Shown piece after piece: positions 9,355 to 18,191 of a DNA stretch of 25,102 nt (the stretch's first letter is position 1; each line of letters opens with the position of its first letter). Position numbers and translations under genes: made by a program. This DNA comes from Cyclospora cayetanensis (lineage: Eukaryota; Apicomplexa; Conoidasida; Eucoccidiorida; Eimeriidae): the NCBI RefSeq assembly GCF_002999335.1, contig NW_020312261.1, positions 1-25,102 of the forward strand, read 5' to 3'. A model generated the notes under the pieces. It was not told where the DNA came from, ran no database searches, and saw nothing but the letters and a program-made list of their open reading frames with translations.

Positions 9355-9925
9355 AGCCAGCAGGCAGCGACACGGCGAGGCCTGCATGACCTCTCTTATT
9401 CTTGCTGCTGCTTTATTGAGGCTTGCAGAGCGCGCGCGAATTTTAGTGGCGGCGAAGCGAGCAGCGCATGCAGCGCTAGACTGCCCAGGCGGCAGACCGC
9501 CTTGCTGCTGCTGCTGATGCGATGTGTTTTCGCGGGTTCGAGGGTAGTTGATACTTTTCCTTGGCGCTTTCTGTTTCCGCCTATCCAAATCTTACACCCC
9601 AGACCACCATGGTAAACCTTCAACCAACCCTAGACTTCCATGCAAGCCTTCTACCCCAGCTCTCTGTGCAAACCGCCAACCCAAGCCTTCCCTGCACGGA
9701 CACCTCAACCCCTGGCTTGTCGTGCATTTAATCCTGAATTGTACCAGTGCATGCAACCTCTGGCCCGAACTTTGATGCAAAACAAAACTCCAAACTCTAG
9801 GGCTTTAATAAACATTTTCTGAAGCCTTTCTTTTGATGCAAACCCTATTTCCAAGGCTTTCACCGGAAATCTCTCCCTGCAGAGAACACCAAATCCTGCG
9901 TGCTTGTCCACCCTCCACCCCTAAA

Positions 9926-9993
9926 GTCTCTCTCTCTGTCTCTCTCTCTCTGTCTCTCTCTCTCTCTCTGTCTCTTTCTCTGTCTGTCTGCTA
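9926..9993. repeat. (CT)n/(TCTG) microsatellite
   Basis: Run of TCTCTCTCTGTCTC units about 65 bp long, in intergenic DNA. Confidence 0.9.
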
Positions 9994-10318
9994 GCTCTGC
10001 TCCCTAGAGCGTAGCCTTCGAAGCAAAGTCTGAGGCTTTGGCGAAGGCCTTCGCGCGGAGGCTCTAAGGCGCACATCCTGAACCTTAAAAATAAGGCACT
10101 ATAAATGTCGTGTGGCATGCTGTGTACTACATGCTGGAGACGGAATTTCTCTACACACGTACTATGAAGCTGGCTGGCCGCTGGCTGACGGTGCTGTGGG
10201 ACCAAAGCGTCTTTTATCGGAAATGGGGATGCAGACATATGTACAAACGGAGGGGATTGATGAGTCAGCACCCGCAGCAGCGCTTCTCAAGGAGGAGTTG
10301 CTGTTGTCACGGGCTGTA

Positions 10319-11154
10319 TCATTCGTCATCGTAAGCCTCCAAAGGGGTCGAGACCGTGGAAAGGGTGTGTTGTGGTGCATAGGCACCTTCTCTCCTGAAG
10401 GGGCTGAGGTTGGTATCCAGCTCGCTGGACGTCCCCCCTAGCAGGCTGCTGGAGGATGCAGTTCCTCGCAGAAGCTCTCGAGTCTGGCCGCTACTGCTGC
10501 TGATGCTGCTGGCACCGGTGCTGCTCTTTGTCAGAGCATCCCTGCAGTGTTTTGAGGCGCGCTGCTCTCGCCTCGCTGCTGACGCCTCTGCAGCTAGCTG
10601 CTCCCGCAGTTGGCGCAGTCGCTGTTGCTGCTGCTGGAGGGAACTGACACGGGCGCGGCGGCGTCTGCTGTCTTGCGCTGCTGCTGCTGTTGTTGCTGTT
10701 GTTGCTGCTGCTGCTGTTGTTGACGTCGCCGCTGTGGATCCTTGCGGAGCTGGCTGCTGCGGTTGCTGAAAGTGACGCTGCTTCGGCACGTCGAGTTTGC
10801 AGTGTTGTCGGAGGAGCTGCTGCTGCGCTTGCCCGCAAGAAAAGACATTAGGGGGGTGAGGCTCTCGCTCCGCAAGAGGGGAAGCGTTGGTAGGTGCAAG
10901 GGGGGCAGCGTTGGTAGGTGCAGCGGCGGGAGAGTCTCCAATGCGATGCGTTCGGTGTTGCCGCTGTTCCTGGATCACCAGCCGCTGCTGCTGCTGCCGC
11001 TTCAGTCTATTTGCCGGACTGATTTCTTGCGGATACGAGACGCCCCCTGCATTCGGTAGCAATCTTGCTGCTGCTGCATAGGTTGGGGAAGGCGCAGGCG
11101 CTGGTACATACAGCCGAGGCCGTACGTGGTGGTGCCCGAGGCCTGTGGGGAAGG

Positions 11155-11186
<32 letters not shown>

Positions 11187-11332
11187 CTTGTGTTGCTGCG
11201 TTCCTGCCGAGACTGCAACACTTGCTGCTGCACGGACAGAGGCGCTGGCGGAGGCGGTCTGTAGCAAGTGCCTTCTCTACAGCAAGGGGAAGGCTCCGTG
11301 GAAGGCAAAAGCGGACGTCCAGCGGGATGCAT
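10319..11332 (-). CDS. Hypothetical Gln/Ser/Ala-rich coiled-coil protein
   Basis: Minus-strand reading frame of 337 codons from the ATG at 11330-11332 to TGA at 10319-10321 (C-terminus LEAYDDE). The frame is open about 60 nt further upstream, so the start could be an upstream exon. Visible features are a poly-Ser run near the N-terminus, the basic segment NRLKRQQQQRLVIQEQRQHR, and two APTNA repeats. A Thr/Ala tract is followed by a charged heptad-like segment (SLQQQQQRLRQLREQLAAEA) that looks like a coiled coil. The non-repeat parts argue for real coding on this strand, although the plus strand is open across 11065-11526. No family is recognised. It is the 3'-most of four tandem minus-strand genes. 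Confidence 0.55.
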
Positions 11333-11797
11333 GTGCGGCAAAACAGCAGCCTCCACGCAGCAACTTTGCCGGCGTGCTGCAGCACCTCAAGCAACAACAG
11401 GAGCCGCACAGAGAAGCATGGGTGGGAGCAGTGCAGGGTGAGGCCTATACTACTGCACAAGGGAAAACGTTTCCGCAGTACCGCAGCGGAATGTATGGAG
11501 AAACACGAAAAACACGCTCACGCTAGCCACCAGAAAACACTTGCAACTCCTGTAGCAACCGCCTCACCGGAATGCCTTCTCAAGCGTAGCCTGTCCTTAA
11601 CCCTCTCCATAAGACCTCTGTGAGGACGAATTACTGCGACAGGCGCAACAGCGACACCATGAGCTCCGTTCATGTAGGTTATATATATAAATATATATTT
11701 ATATATATAAAGGGCTGCCCTTGGGTGTCAGCGACAGTGCCGGCAGCAACACAAAGCGCGGGGAAGGAGGGGGGAGGAACGATGGGCCGTCCAGAAG
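11333..11797. other. Intergenic, with AT-rich TATATAAATA block
   Basis: Between two minus-strand genes. Bases 11678-11710 are TATATATAAATATATATTTA-like. On the minus strand this lies about 350 nt upstream of the 11332 ATG, so it could be promoter-proximal or simply a microsatellite. A plus-strand frame over 11340-11520 is open without repeats, and I could not exclude a small exon there. Confidence 0.4.
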
Positions 11798-13435
11798 CTA
11801 CTTCAGCTCCTGCAGCCACGCACAGTGCCGTGACGCTTTCTTTAAAGCCCTACCGATTGTTTGACTCGATACTGGGGAGAAGCAACAGCTTTCAGCAGTG
11901 CCTGGTGCTGCAGCATCTGCTGCTGCTGCGGCGTCTGCCGCTGCCTCAGGACTGCGGCGAGGCACGTCTGGCAACTCGCTGGGATCGAGAAGAACTCTGG
12001 ATGCCTCCTTTTCGAAATGCACGAAGCGCCTCCGGCATGCGGGAGGTTCTGCGGAGCCTGAGGAAGCACAAGGAGGGGGCGAGTTGCAAAGAGCGGGTCG
12101 GTTCAGCGCCGTGGGGGATGGGGGGCAGCAGCAAGAGGCGGGAGGGGGGGAATTCGCAGGAAGATCCGCTACTACTGCCGCTGTTGCTGAAGATGCGGCC
12201 AGCCTGTAAGGCATGCGGGAGCACAGAAAACAGGGGCGAGGACTATAGCTTATTGGCTCCTGCTGCGGTTGCTGCTGGAGCCAGGCAAGCGACGCGTGCT
12301 GGGGATTTCTGCAAGAAAAACCGAGAGTGCGAGCCTGTTGGCTGCTTCTTTCCAGTGGCCAGCTGCCCTCCTGCTGCTGCTCTTCCTGGTGTTGTTGCTG
12401 CTGGTCTTGTTGTTGTTGCTGCTGCTGGCTGCGGCTGGCTCCTAGACGCGGATGTGGCAAAGGGTCTTTGATGGGGAGCGGAGGAACCTGTGAACAGCGC
12501 AAGGTCGAGATGGCGTCCAACGGTTCCGCACAGTCTTGCCTCTGCTGCTGCTCCCCCTGTTGCTGCTCCCCCTGTTGCTGCTCCCCCTGCTGCTGCTCCC
12601 CCTGCTGGTGTGGCAGCCTTTGCCAGGAGTAGGCTGGACTTGAAGGCCGTGGGTGAGTTTGTTGAGGGTGGGTTGGGCGATGCTGCTGGCAAGGTTGCGC
12701 CGATCGTCGACAGTTGCAGTAAAAGCCTCTAAGGTGTCTCGCTGCTGCGGTCTGTAACTGCTTCAGTTCGGAGGACATGTGCTGCAGAGACACAACAAGG
12801 TTCTGCAGCAGGTGCCTCTCTTGGGATTCCCTCCAGCCCGTCCTTGCCTCCATCCCTGCTGAAGCCTCTGCTGCTGCTGCAGCACAGCAATCCGCTGCTG
12901 CTGAACCCTCCTCCGTTGCTGCTGCAGTGCAACAATCTGCTGCTGCTGAGCCCTTTGCTGCTGCAGTGTCTACGCATAAGGACGGTGGAGGCCTTGGCGG
13001 ACAGTCACAATTTCGCGGCGTCCAACTCTTGCAAAAGAAGCGCTGGTGGGGGAGCCTTCGCTGCTGCCCTGCTGCTGCAGAGCAAGCACTCGAGTGCAGA
13101 CACGGCTGGTGCAAGCGTGTCGCAGGTGTGGTCACACCCTTCGCATGATTGAAGTGGTCAAACGCCGCACAGGCTGTCGAGTCGCCTTCCCTTTCAACAA
13201 TCATCTGCCAGCTCTCTCGCAGAGCTCCTGGAAACGCTCGAGCGGCTCTGACTTCGTGCAGTGGCGGCCGAACACCCTCCAAGTGACCTTCTCGCCTGGG
13301 AAGTCGGGGGAGGTTTCTGACTTCCTCCGCAGGAGGGGGGAAGCGAACCACGTGAATGCAAGATCCCGCTGCATTTTCTCGCTCCAGAGTTGCCGCGGGA
13401 GGCTCAAGGGGCAGATGCTGTCGGCAGCGCAGCAT
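11798..13435 (-). CDS. Hypothetical protein, Gln/Pro/Ala-rich, with predicted helical segment
   Basis: One uninterrupted minus-strand frame of 546 codons from the first in-frame ATG (13433-13435) to the stop at 11798-11800 (C-terminus CAWLQELK). The frame stays open to 13492, so an upstream exon is possible. Segments that look genuinely coding are LRESWQMIVEREGDST, a helical stretch RHLLQNLVVSLQHMSSEL, and the C-terminal SRVLLDPSELPDVPRRSPE and TIGRALKKASRH. In between are QQQGE repeats, poly-Gln and Pro/Cys-rich linkers. Overlapping frames are shorter and less protein-like. Function is unknown; I see no catalytic or binding motif. An internal intron cannot be excluded. Confidence 0.55.
   Translation of the reverse strand: MLRCRQHLPLEPPAATLERENAAGSCIHVVRFPPPAEEVRNLPRLPRREGHLEGVRPPLHEVRAARAFPGALRESWQMIVEREGDSTACAAFDHFNHAKGVTTPATRLHQPCLHSSACSAAAGQQRRLPHQRFFCKSWTPRNCDCPPRPPPSLCVDTAAAKGSAAADCCTAAATEEGSAAADCCAAAAAEASAGMEARTGWRESQERHLLQNLVVSLQHMSSELKQLQTAAARHLRGFYCNCRRSAQPCQQHRPTHPQQTHPRPSSPAYSWQRLPHQQGEQQQGEQQQGEQQQGEQQQRQDCAEPLDAISTLRCSQVPPLPIKDPLPHPRLGASRSQQQQQQQDQQQQHQEEQQQEGSWPLERSSQQARTLGFSCRNPQHASLAWLQQQPQQEPISYSPRPCFLCSRMPYRLAASSATAAVVADLPANSPPPASCCCPPSPTALNRPALCNSPPPCASSGSAEPPACRRRFVHFEKEASRVLLDPSELPDVPRRSPEAAADAAAAADAAAPGTAESCCFSPVSSQTIGRALKKASRHCAWLQELK
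12541..12606. repeat. 15-bp repeat (TGCTGCTCCCCCTGT), QQQGE in the minus-strand protein
   Basis: Four to five tandem CTGTTGCTGCTCCCC units, translated on the minus strand as QQGEQQQGEQQQGEQQQ. The unit is exactly five codons, so length changes keep frame. Confidence 0.85.
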
Positions 13436-14899
13436 CCCGTGGATGCCTTGAAGAGGGCAGTGCGTGCGTAGCTTCGTCGAAAAGGCATACACCTCGGAGC
13501 ACAGAGGACTCCGGTGCCTCGACGATTTGATAAGCTGTCCAAATCTTGCAGCAGCGTCCTACTGCATGCCGTGGCGGCAAAGGTTTTCTGCCTGGGGAGC
13601 GCGTCGATCGGGATCGATCGATCCCAGAGCGGGGGTCTCTACAGGCTCTGTTGTGAGCACAGGTTCTTTGGCGCCTGAAATCAAGCACGAGCCCTCACGA
13701 AACAAAGTGCATCTCAAACATCTCTTTCCGCGCAAAAGGCTGGAGCATCATAGCGGCCAGCCAGCCTGGCGAGAGAGAGGGAGAGCGAGGGGGCCTTCCC
13801 TCCTGCGCCCCTTCTAGAGTGGGAGAAGTGCCTCCTAGGAGAGTATGTGTCGCGAAATATTCCACGAAGAAAATATCCGAAACTCCACGCAAAAAGGCCT
13901 TTAAGAGAAAGGCGGATTAGACTGCAATTCTGAGCCGCTTCCACGGGCGCTGAAGGAACTTCGGCGAGGTCACCACCTACTCCCACCCACAACACGACAG
14001 TTGGCAGAGGGGGGCTTGAGATGCTCGAGACTTTTGCGGCGTGGGAATTTCGGAAATCTTCGATCGCCTTTTTGACAATTTACATCTATATCTATGTATG
14101 TGTTTAGGACAGAGTCATTTACTGAGAGTGCGGTCAGATTCTGCGGAGCTTCAAGCGACCTGCGCTCCAACCCCATTGCGGTGGTTCGCTCTCTTGTCGG
14201 CGGATTTGCGTGGTTCTCCCCTCGATGAAGTGTGGTGCTTGCCTGATTGTTTTAGAGCAAAAGCCACTGCCAGCAACCCCTCGAACTACGTGTGCAGATA
14301 CAGAGTTCTCCAACAGCGAGAACAGCAAGTACACCCACAGGGCGCTTCGACGCCAGCCAGTCTGGCAGTCTGTCAGTTCCAGTCCATCTTACAGACCATG
14401 GAAGGCGTAGTAATACGTTTACGCTTAAAGAGGCAGTAGGGTGTCCACGGTGCTGAAAACCTTTGATGGCATTACCGTTTGCTGCTAATGGGTAGTATTT
14501 AGTTTTCACGTATCGCGTCGCCCCCATGCGTTCGCAGCCTAACGCTTCCACTTGAAAAAATACCTTGCACACGAGGAGCCTCGTATGTAAAGTTTGAGCT
14601 CTCCAAAAACCCGACTAGAAGCCTTGCGCTTCAAGCAGAAGAAAATACAAGATGCATCATACACAGGTACATTAATAAAAAGGCCAAATCGCAGACTCAA
14701 GGCTTGAAAAGCCTGGACCTGGATCTTTCGCAGCGTCTCCGCCGCTCCAGGGAGTGCGTTTTCGAATTGTTGAGTTCAGCCAACCGACCAGCGGTGGAAA
14801 ACTCCTTTCTAGCACTGGCATTTTCCGCCGCAGCAGATCGTGTCCTCCTTCCCTCCCTCATCCCTTCGTCCCTGCTCCACGGATAAAAGGCGAGCACGC
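13436..14899. other. Intergenic region, no gene supported
   Basis: Between the PP2C stop (14900) and the start of the next minus-strand gene. A 16-bp palindrome GGGATCGATCGATCCC lies at 13610-13625 within GATC-rich sequence. Plus-strand ORFs (for example 14041-14439) lack homology, repeats or splice context that I can use. ATTAATAAAAAGG near 14670 could belong to the 3' UTR of the PP2C gene on the opposite strand, but no clear polyadenylation signal is assigned. Confidence 0.45.
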
Positions 14900-15282
14900 C
14901 TAAGACTCGGCATTCCCCGCGCTCTTCCAGTTGAGCGCCACCAAAAGTGTCGTGATGTTATCTTCTGAGCCTCGACGAAGGGCCTCACACGTCAATTCTT
15001 TGGCCATCCACTCCAGTTGAGCCTTCTCCAGAAACCTGAGAATGCAAGCCGCCTCCGGCAGATTTTTGAGAAAGCCTCTTGCCTCGCTCGCACGCGGGTA
15101 AGCAACAATATGCTCTCAAGGCAACCCCAAGCCGCAAAGACAATCAAATCGCTTACCCCGTGCACTGCCGTGCGAGCTGCTGATGCTCATCACGATCAAC
15201 CTCCGACGCCTCTGCCTTGCCCTCTGCGTCTGAGCTCCAGCCGTCCCTCCTAGGCTGCTTCTTCCCAACGCGGCTAACACCA

Positions 15283-15320
<38 letters not shown>

Positions 15321-17660
15321 TATGTGCTGCTGCAAAAAGTCAGCGACATCTTGGTTACTCATAACATCCCACAGGCCGTCGGTCGCAAGAACAAGCAAAC
15401 GATCCGAATACGCCATCAAGTGCCTGACACACACAGATATAGATATGCATATGCATACGCATGTATATGTACATATATATATATGTATATATATGTGTAA
15501 ATATCAAGATACATACATATACATACATATACAAATATTCATAGACACATGCACATACACATACAAATATACATAGACACATGCACGTACACATACACAC
15601 ATATACAAATATACATAGACACATGCACGTACACATACATACATATACACATATACATAGACACATGCACATACACATACAAATACACTCAGACACATGC
15701 ACATACACGTACAAATATACATAGACACATGCATGTAAATACATCCATATATATATACAAAGACATACAAAGGACGTCCCCTTTCCACAGCGACCTCTTA
15801 TCTCCCCATCTGCAGCAGATTCAATTAAGATGACGTCCTTAGAGTTAGCTTGGAGGGTTTGTATGCAATCACGCAAATACGCAAGTACGCACCTGTACGT
15901 CACTTCTGCTTCTGCAGGAACGAGTTGCTGGGAAGCTCTCTTCAGCGAAAAGTCGCCAAGGCATCTCGACATAGCCAAGAATAGTCCAGTCGTGCCAATG
16001 CTGACTCTGCGCGCGAAATCAAAAAACGTAAGAAGAGGGCGGTAGTTTCGAAAGCAGCCTTTTGAAAAATGGCCTTCGAAGAAAGCCACCCTCCATGCAG
16101 CTTGGCTTTCCAGAAAAGTGCAGCTCTGCGCGCAGAAAGAAGGCTGTTAACGACTCGGCAAGAGAGAAGGCATCAGCGTGGCTTCTCTCTTGCACCATAG
16201 CCGCGGAAAATTCGAGGCTAGACGCTGCGTCAGGAAGTGATGACTTGCCTGTGACAACCCAGCAGCATGACGAACCCCCCACAGCGCTGAATTCGTGCCA
16301 ACTCAGAGGGTCGATTCGGCTTATGATCTTCAGTCAGCTTCACGTACACCGCGTTGTCGCAGCTGCTGTTCCCTTTGCTGTTGCTGCGGGGAAGTTTCAC
16401 GAGAAGTGCACGGCTGTCTCCGACATGCGCAGCAAACAGCTCGGCAGTGCCGTAGGCTGAGGCTGCTGCTGCTGCTGCTTCAGATGCCACATCGACAGCC
16501 GTATCTACAGCCGCAGAGGGGCCATGAGACTGCTGCTGCTGAGACTGCTGCTGCTGAGACTGCTGCTGGTGCTTTTGGCAGCTCTTGAGCTGCCTTCGGT
16601 ACTCGCTATACGTCAAGTTTTTGTCTGTGCTGCTGCCGTTGCTGCTAGAGGCCTCTGTCGTAGTCTGCCGTTCTGACTGCAGCTTGCGCTTAGTTTTACG
16701 CGGCGATTGCCACCGAACCAATACCAGCAGCGCTGTGCTTCCGTCTTGCGAATCAGGATACTGCTGCATGTAATCACTGTCCATCTGCAGAAATGCGTCT
16801 GCCAAAGCCTTCTCTACTTTGCTGGCAGCTGCAGAGGTCGGAGGGTGCGCTGCCGTGGATGCCTCGTCTTCCCCAGAGCACTCACTGCTGCTGCTACTGC
16901 TGCTGCTGCTCGACTGCCGCTTTCGACGCGCACGCCGAGCACGCTTGCCGCTGCTGTTGCTGGTGTTGCTGCTAGTGTTGTGCACTGCGAGCTGGCGCGC
17001 TAAGACGTTGGGAAAATGCGTTTTGCAAAACTCAGACAACGTGTTTCCGTTGTGACCGTCAAATACTGCAGGAGCAGGAGCAGCACATTGGCAGCAGCAG
17101 CAGCACATTAGCAGCAGCAGCGACACTAAAATACTCATGAAGAGCAACAACAGACATATGTGAGATAGCTGCCTCAAAAGCAGCAGCAGCACATTTGCAG
17201 CAGCACATTTGCAGCAGCACATTCGCAGCAGCAGCACATTCGCAGCAGCAACGACACTAAAATGGTCATGAAAAGCAACAACAGACATATGTGGGATGGC
17301 TGCCTCAGAAGCAGCAGTAGCAGCATGCTAGCAAAATCACTACCAGCAGCAGCACTACTAGCACCGAAAACATTGCATCCTTTCCATCCTCCTTCTCGTC
17401 TTCTTCTAACCCTCCCCACGCCAAAAACAGCAGCATCGTACCTCCGAAAAGCGCCTCGTTCGGCGAGAAGTCAATGACAGAAACCGAAGAATCCTCCATT
17501 TGCTGCCGCTTGCCAATGCTGCTGAAAGATCCACAGCTCAGCACGAAGGGGCAGCAGCTTCTCGCTGCTGTCTGCGCTGCTGCACGTCGGCGAGAAGTGG
17601 GGGGTGGCGCAGTGAGTCGTGAAGGCGCTGCATCATCTACAAAGCCTCGAGAAAAGCCCC
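14900..17660 (-). CDS. Protein phosphatase 2C (PPM family) Ser/Thr phosphatase
   Basis: Five minus-strand exons join in phase: about 17660-17442, 17065-16276, 16006-15893, 15423-15157 and 15086-14900 (stop TAG). Motifs in order are GKRQQMEDS, ALFGVFDGHNG (spanning the first junction), DGSTALLVLV, ELFAAHVGDSRALLV, LTEDHKPNRPSE, LAMSRCLGDFSLK, LVLATDGLWDVM and RRGSEDNITTLLVAL. These supply the Glu/Asp and Asp residues that bind the two metal ions in PP2C enzymes, so it should be an active Mg/Mn-dependent phosphatase. The product is about 525 aa, longer than the roughly 300-aa core because of low-complexity inserts: a Ser-rich, KRARRARRKR-containing insert after VLARQL, Gln/Ser tracts, and a poly-Ser insert after FLQQHIN. 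The true start is unresolved: the first in-frame Met is inside QQMED, so an upstream exon must exist. Confidence 0.93.
15087..15156 (-). other. PP2C intron 4 (70 nt)
   Basis: Minus-strand donor GTAAGCG (after codons for QCTG) and acceptor GTGCGAG. Splicing joins two bases to one and reads into GEARGFLKNLPEAACIL. Confidence 0.8.
15424..15892 (-). other. PP2C intron 3 with TAYACA minisatellite
   Basis: Minus-strand donor GTGCGT after VTYR and acceptor TGTGTGTGTCAG before HLMAYSDR. About 330 bp (15430-15770) is a minisatellite built on ACATAGACACATGCACRTAC. It generates long Cys/Tyr/Val (minus) and His/Thr/Tyr (plus) shadow ORFs. Confidence 0.85.
16007..16275 (-). other. PP2C intron 2
   Basis: Minus-strand donor GTTCGT inside the GGGGGG run after RIQRCGG, acceptor TTTCGCGCGCAG. 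The junction restores VSIGTTGLFLAMSRCLGD in phase. GTTCGT also serves as donor in the SANT gene (4478). Confidence 0.7.
17066..17441 (-). other. PP2C intron 1 with internal duplication
   Basis: Minus-strand donor GTACGA and acceptor CTCCTGCTCCTGCAG. The junction produces the invariant VFDGHNG exactly. Inside, a segment of about 80 bp containing CGACACTAAAAT, CAACAACAGACATATGTG and GGCTGCCTCA-like sequence occurs twice (about 17113-17193 and 17241-17325), with GCAGCAGCACATT units between. Confidence 0.85.
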
Positions 17661-18191
17661 TGCATGCAGCGGAAACACATACGCATGCACAAGCAAGCAG
17701 CAGAGGCGCTGTATCTCCTGTTGCTGCACACACAGCACTGCCACGCTTTGACTAGAGATCTCAGCTCCGTTTCGAGGCAGCGCATCCTGCAAAATCAAAA
17801 CAACTTTCCTGAATTAAAAACATTTTTTGCAACTGCCAAAAATAAAATCCTCCTCAACTCTGAAATAATACACTCTCCTCAACTCTAAACTATGATACAC
17901 TCTCCTCAACTCTAAACAATAATATACTCTCCTGAACTCTAAGCAGTAATACACTCTCCTGAACTGCCAAGAATAAAATCTTCATCAACTCTAAACAGCA
18001 ACACACTCTCCTCAACTTATTTATAATATACTCTCCTGAACTCTAAGCAGTAATACACTCTCCTGAACTGCCAAGAATAAAATCTTCCTCAACTCTAAAC
18101 GATGATACACTCTCCCCAACTCTAAACAGTCGCACACTCTCTTGAACTCCCTGAACTTGACTCTTTTTGAGTCGCGTGCCTCTTTGACCGC
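17661..18191. other. Intergenic / 5' region of PP2C
   Basis: Lies between the upstream end of the traced PP2C exon and the stop of the minus-strand gene at 18192. It must hold the missing PP2C start exon or its promoter. The rest is the minisatellite described separately. Confidence 0.45.
17845..18150. repeat. 27-bp minisatellite ACACTCTCCTCAACTCTAAA
   Basis: About 11 degenerate copies of a unit of roughly 27 bp: ACACTCTCCTSAACTCTAAR plus a variable TATGAT/CAGTAAT tail. A longer block beginning AATATACTCTCCTGAACTCT occurs at 17921 and again at 18025, a 104-bp higher-order repeat that includes GCCAAGAATAAAATCTT. It is AT-rich and lacks CAG, unlike the other repeats in the window. Confidence 0.9.

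Larger units (their letters stand above)
9132..10318. other. Intergenic region (convergent gene ends)
   Basis: Lies between the stop of the plus-strand SANT gene and the stop of the minus-strand gene at 10319. It contains GCTA-rich inverted repeats (9203-9362), degenerate GCAAACCCT-like sequence (about 9600-9890), a CT microsatellite (9926-9993) and a GCGAAGGCCTTCGC palindrome (10041-10054). The small ORFs here lack codon character. Confidence 0.6.

Noticed and set aside
9600..9890. Interstitial telomere repeat (AAACCCT)
   Set aside because: Only one exact AAACCCT (about 9840) and loose GCAAACC-like echoes; there is no tandem heptamer array.
10112..10441. 109-aa plus-strand ORF overlapping the 3' end of the minus gene
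   Set aside because: It overlaps the more convincing minus-strand C-terminus (LEAYDDE stop) and shows no family features.
11065..11526. 153-aa plus-strand ORF with poly-Cys
   Set aside because: Poly-Cys is the complement of the CAG run in the minus gene. Its last 60 residues look more protein-like, so a small plus exon is not fully excluded, but the evidence is too thin.
14041..14439. 132-aa plus-strand ORF in the gap between genes
   Set aside because: No recognisable domain, splice context or compositional signal; composition is as expected by chance in GC-balanced DNA.
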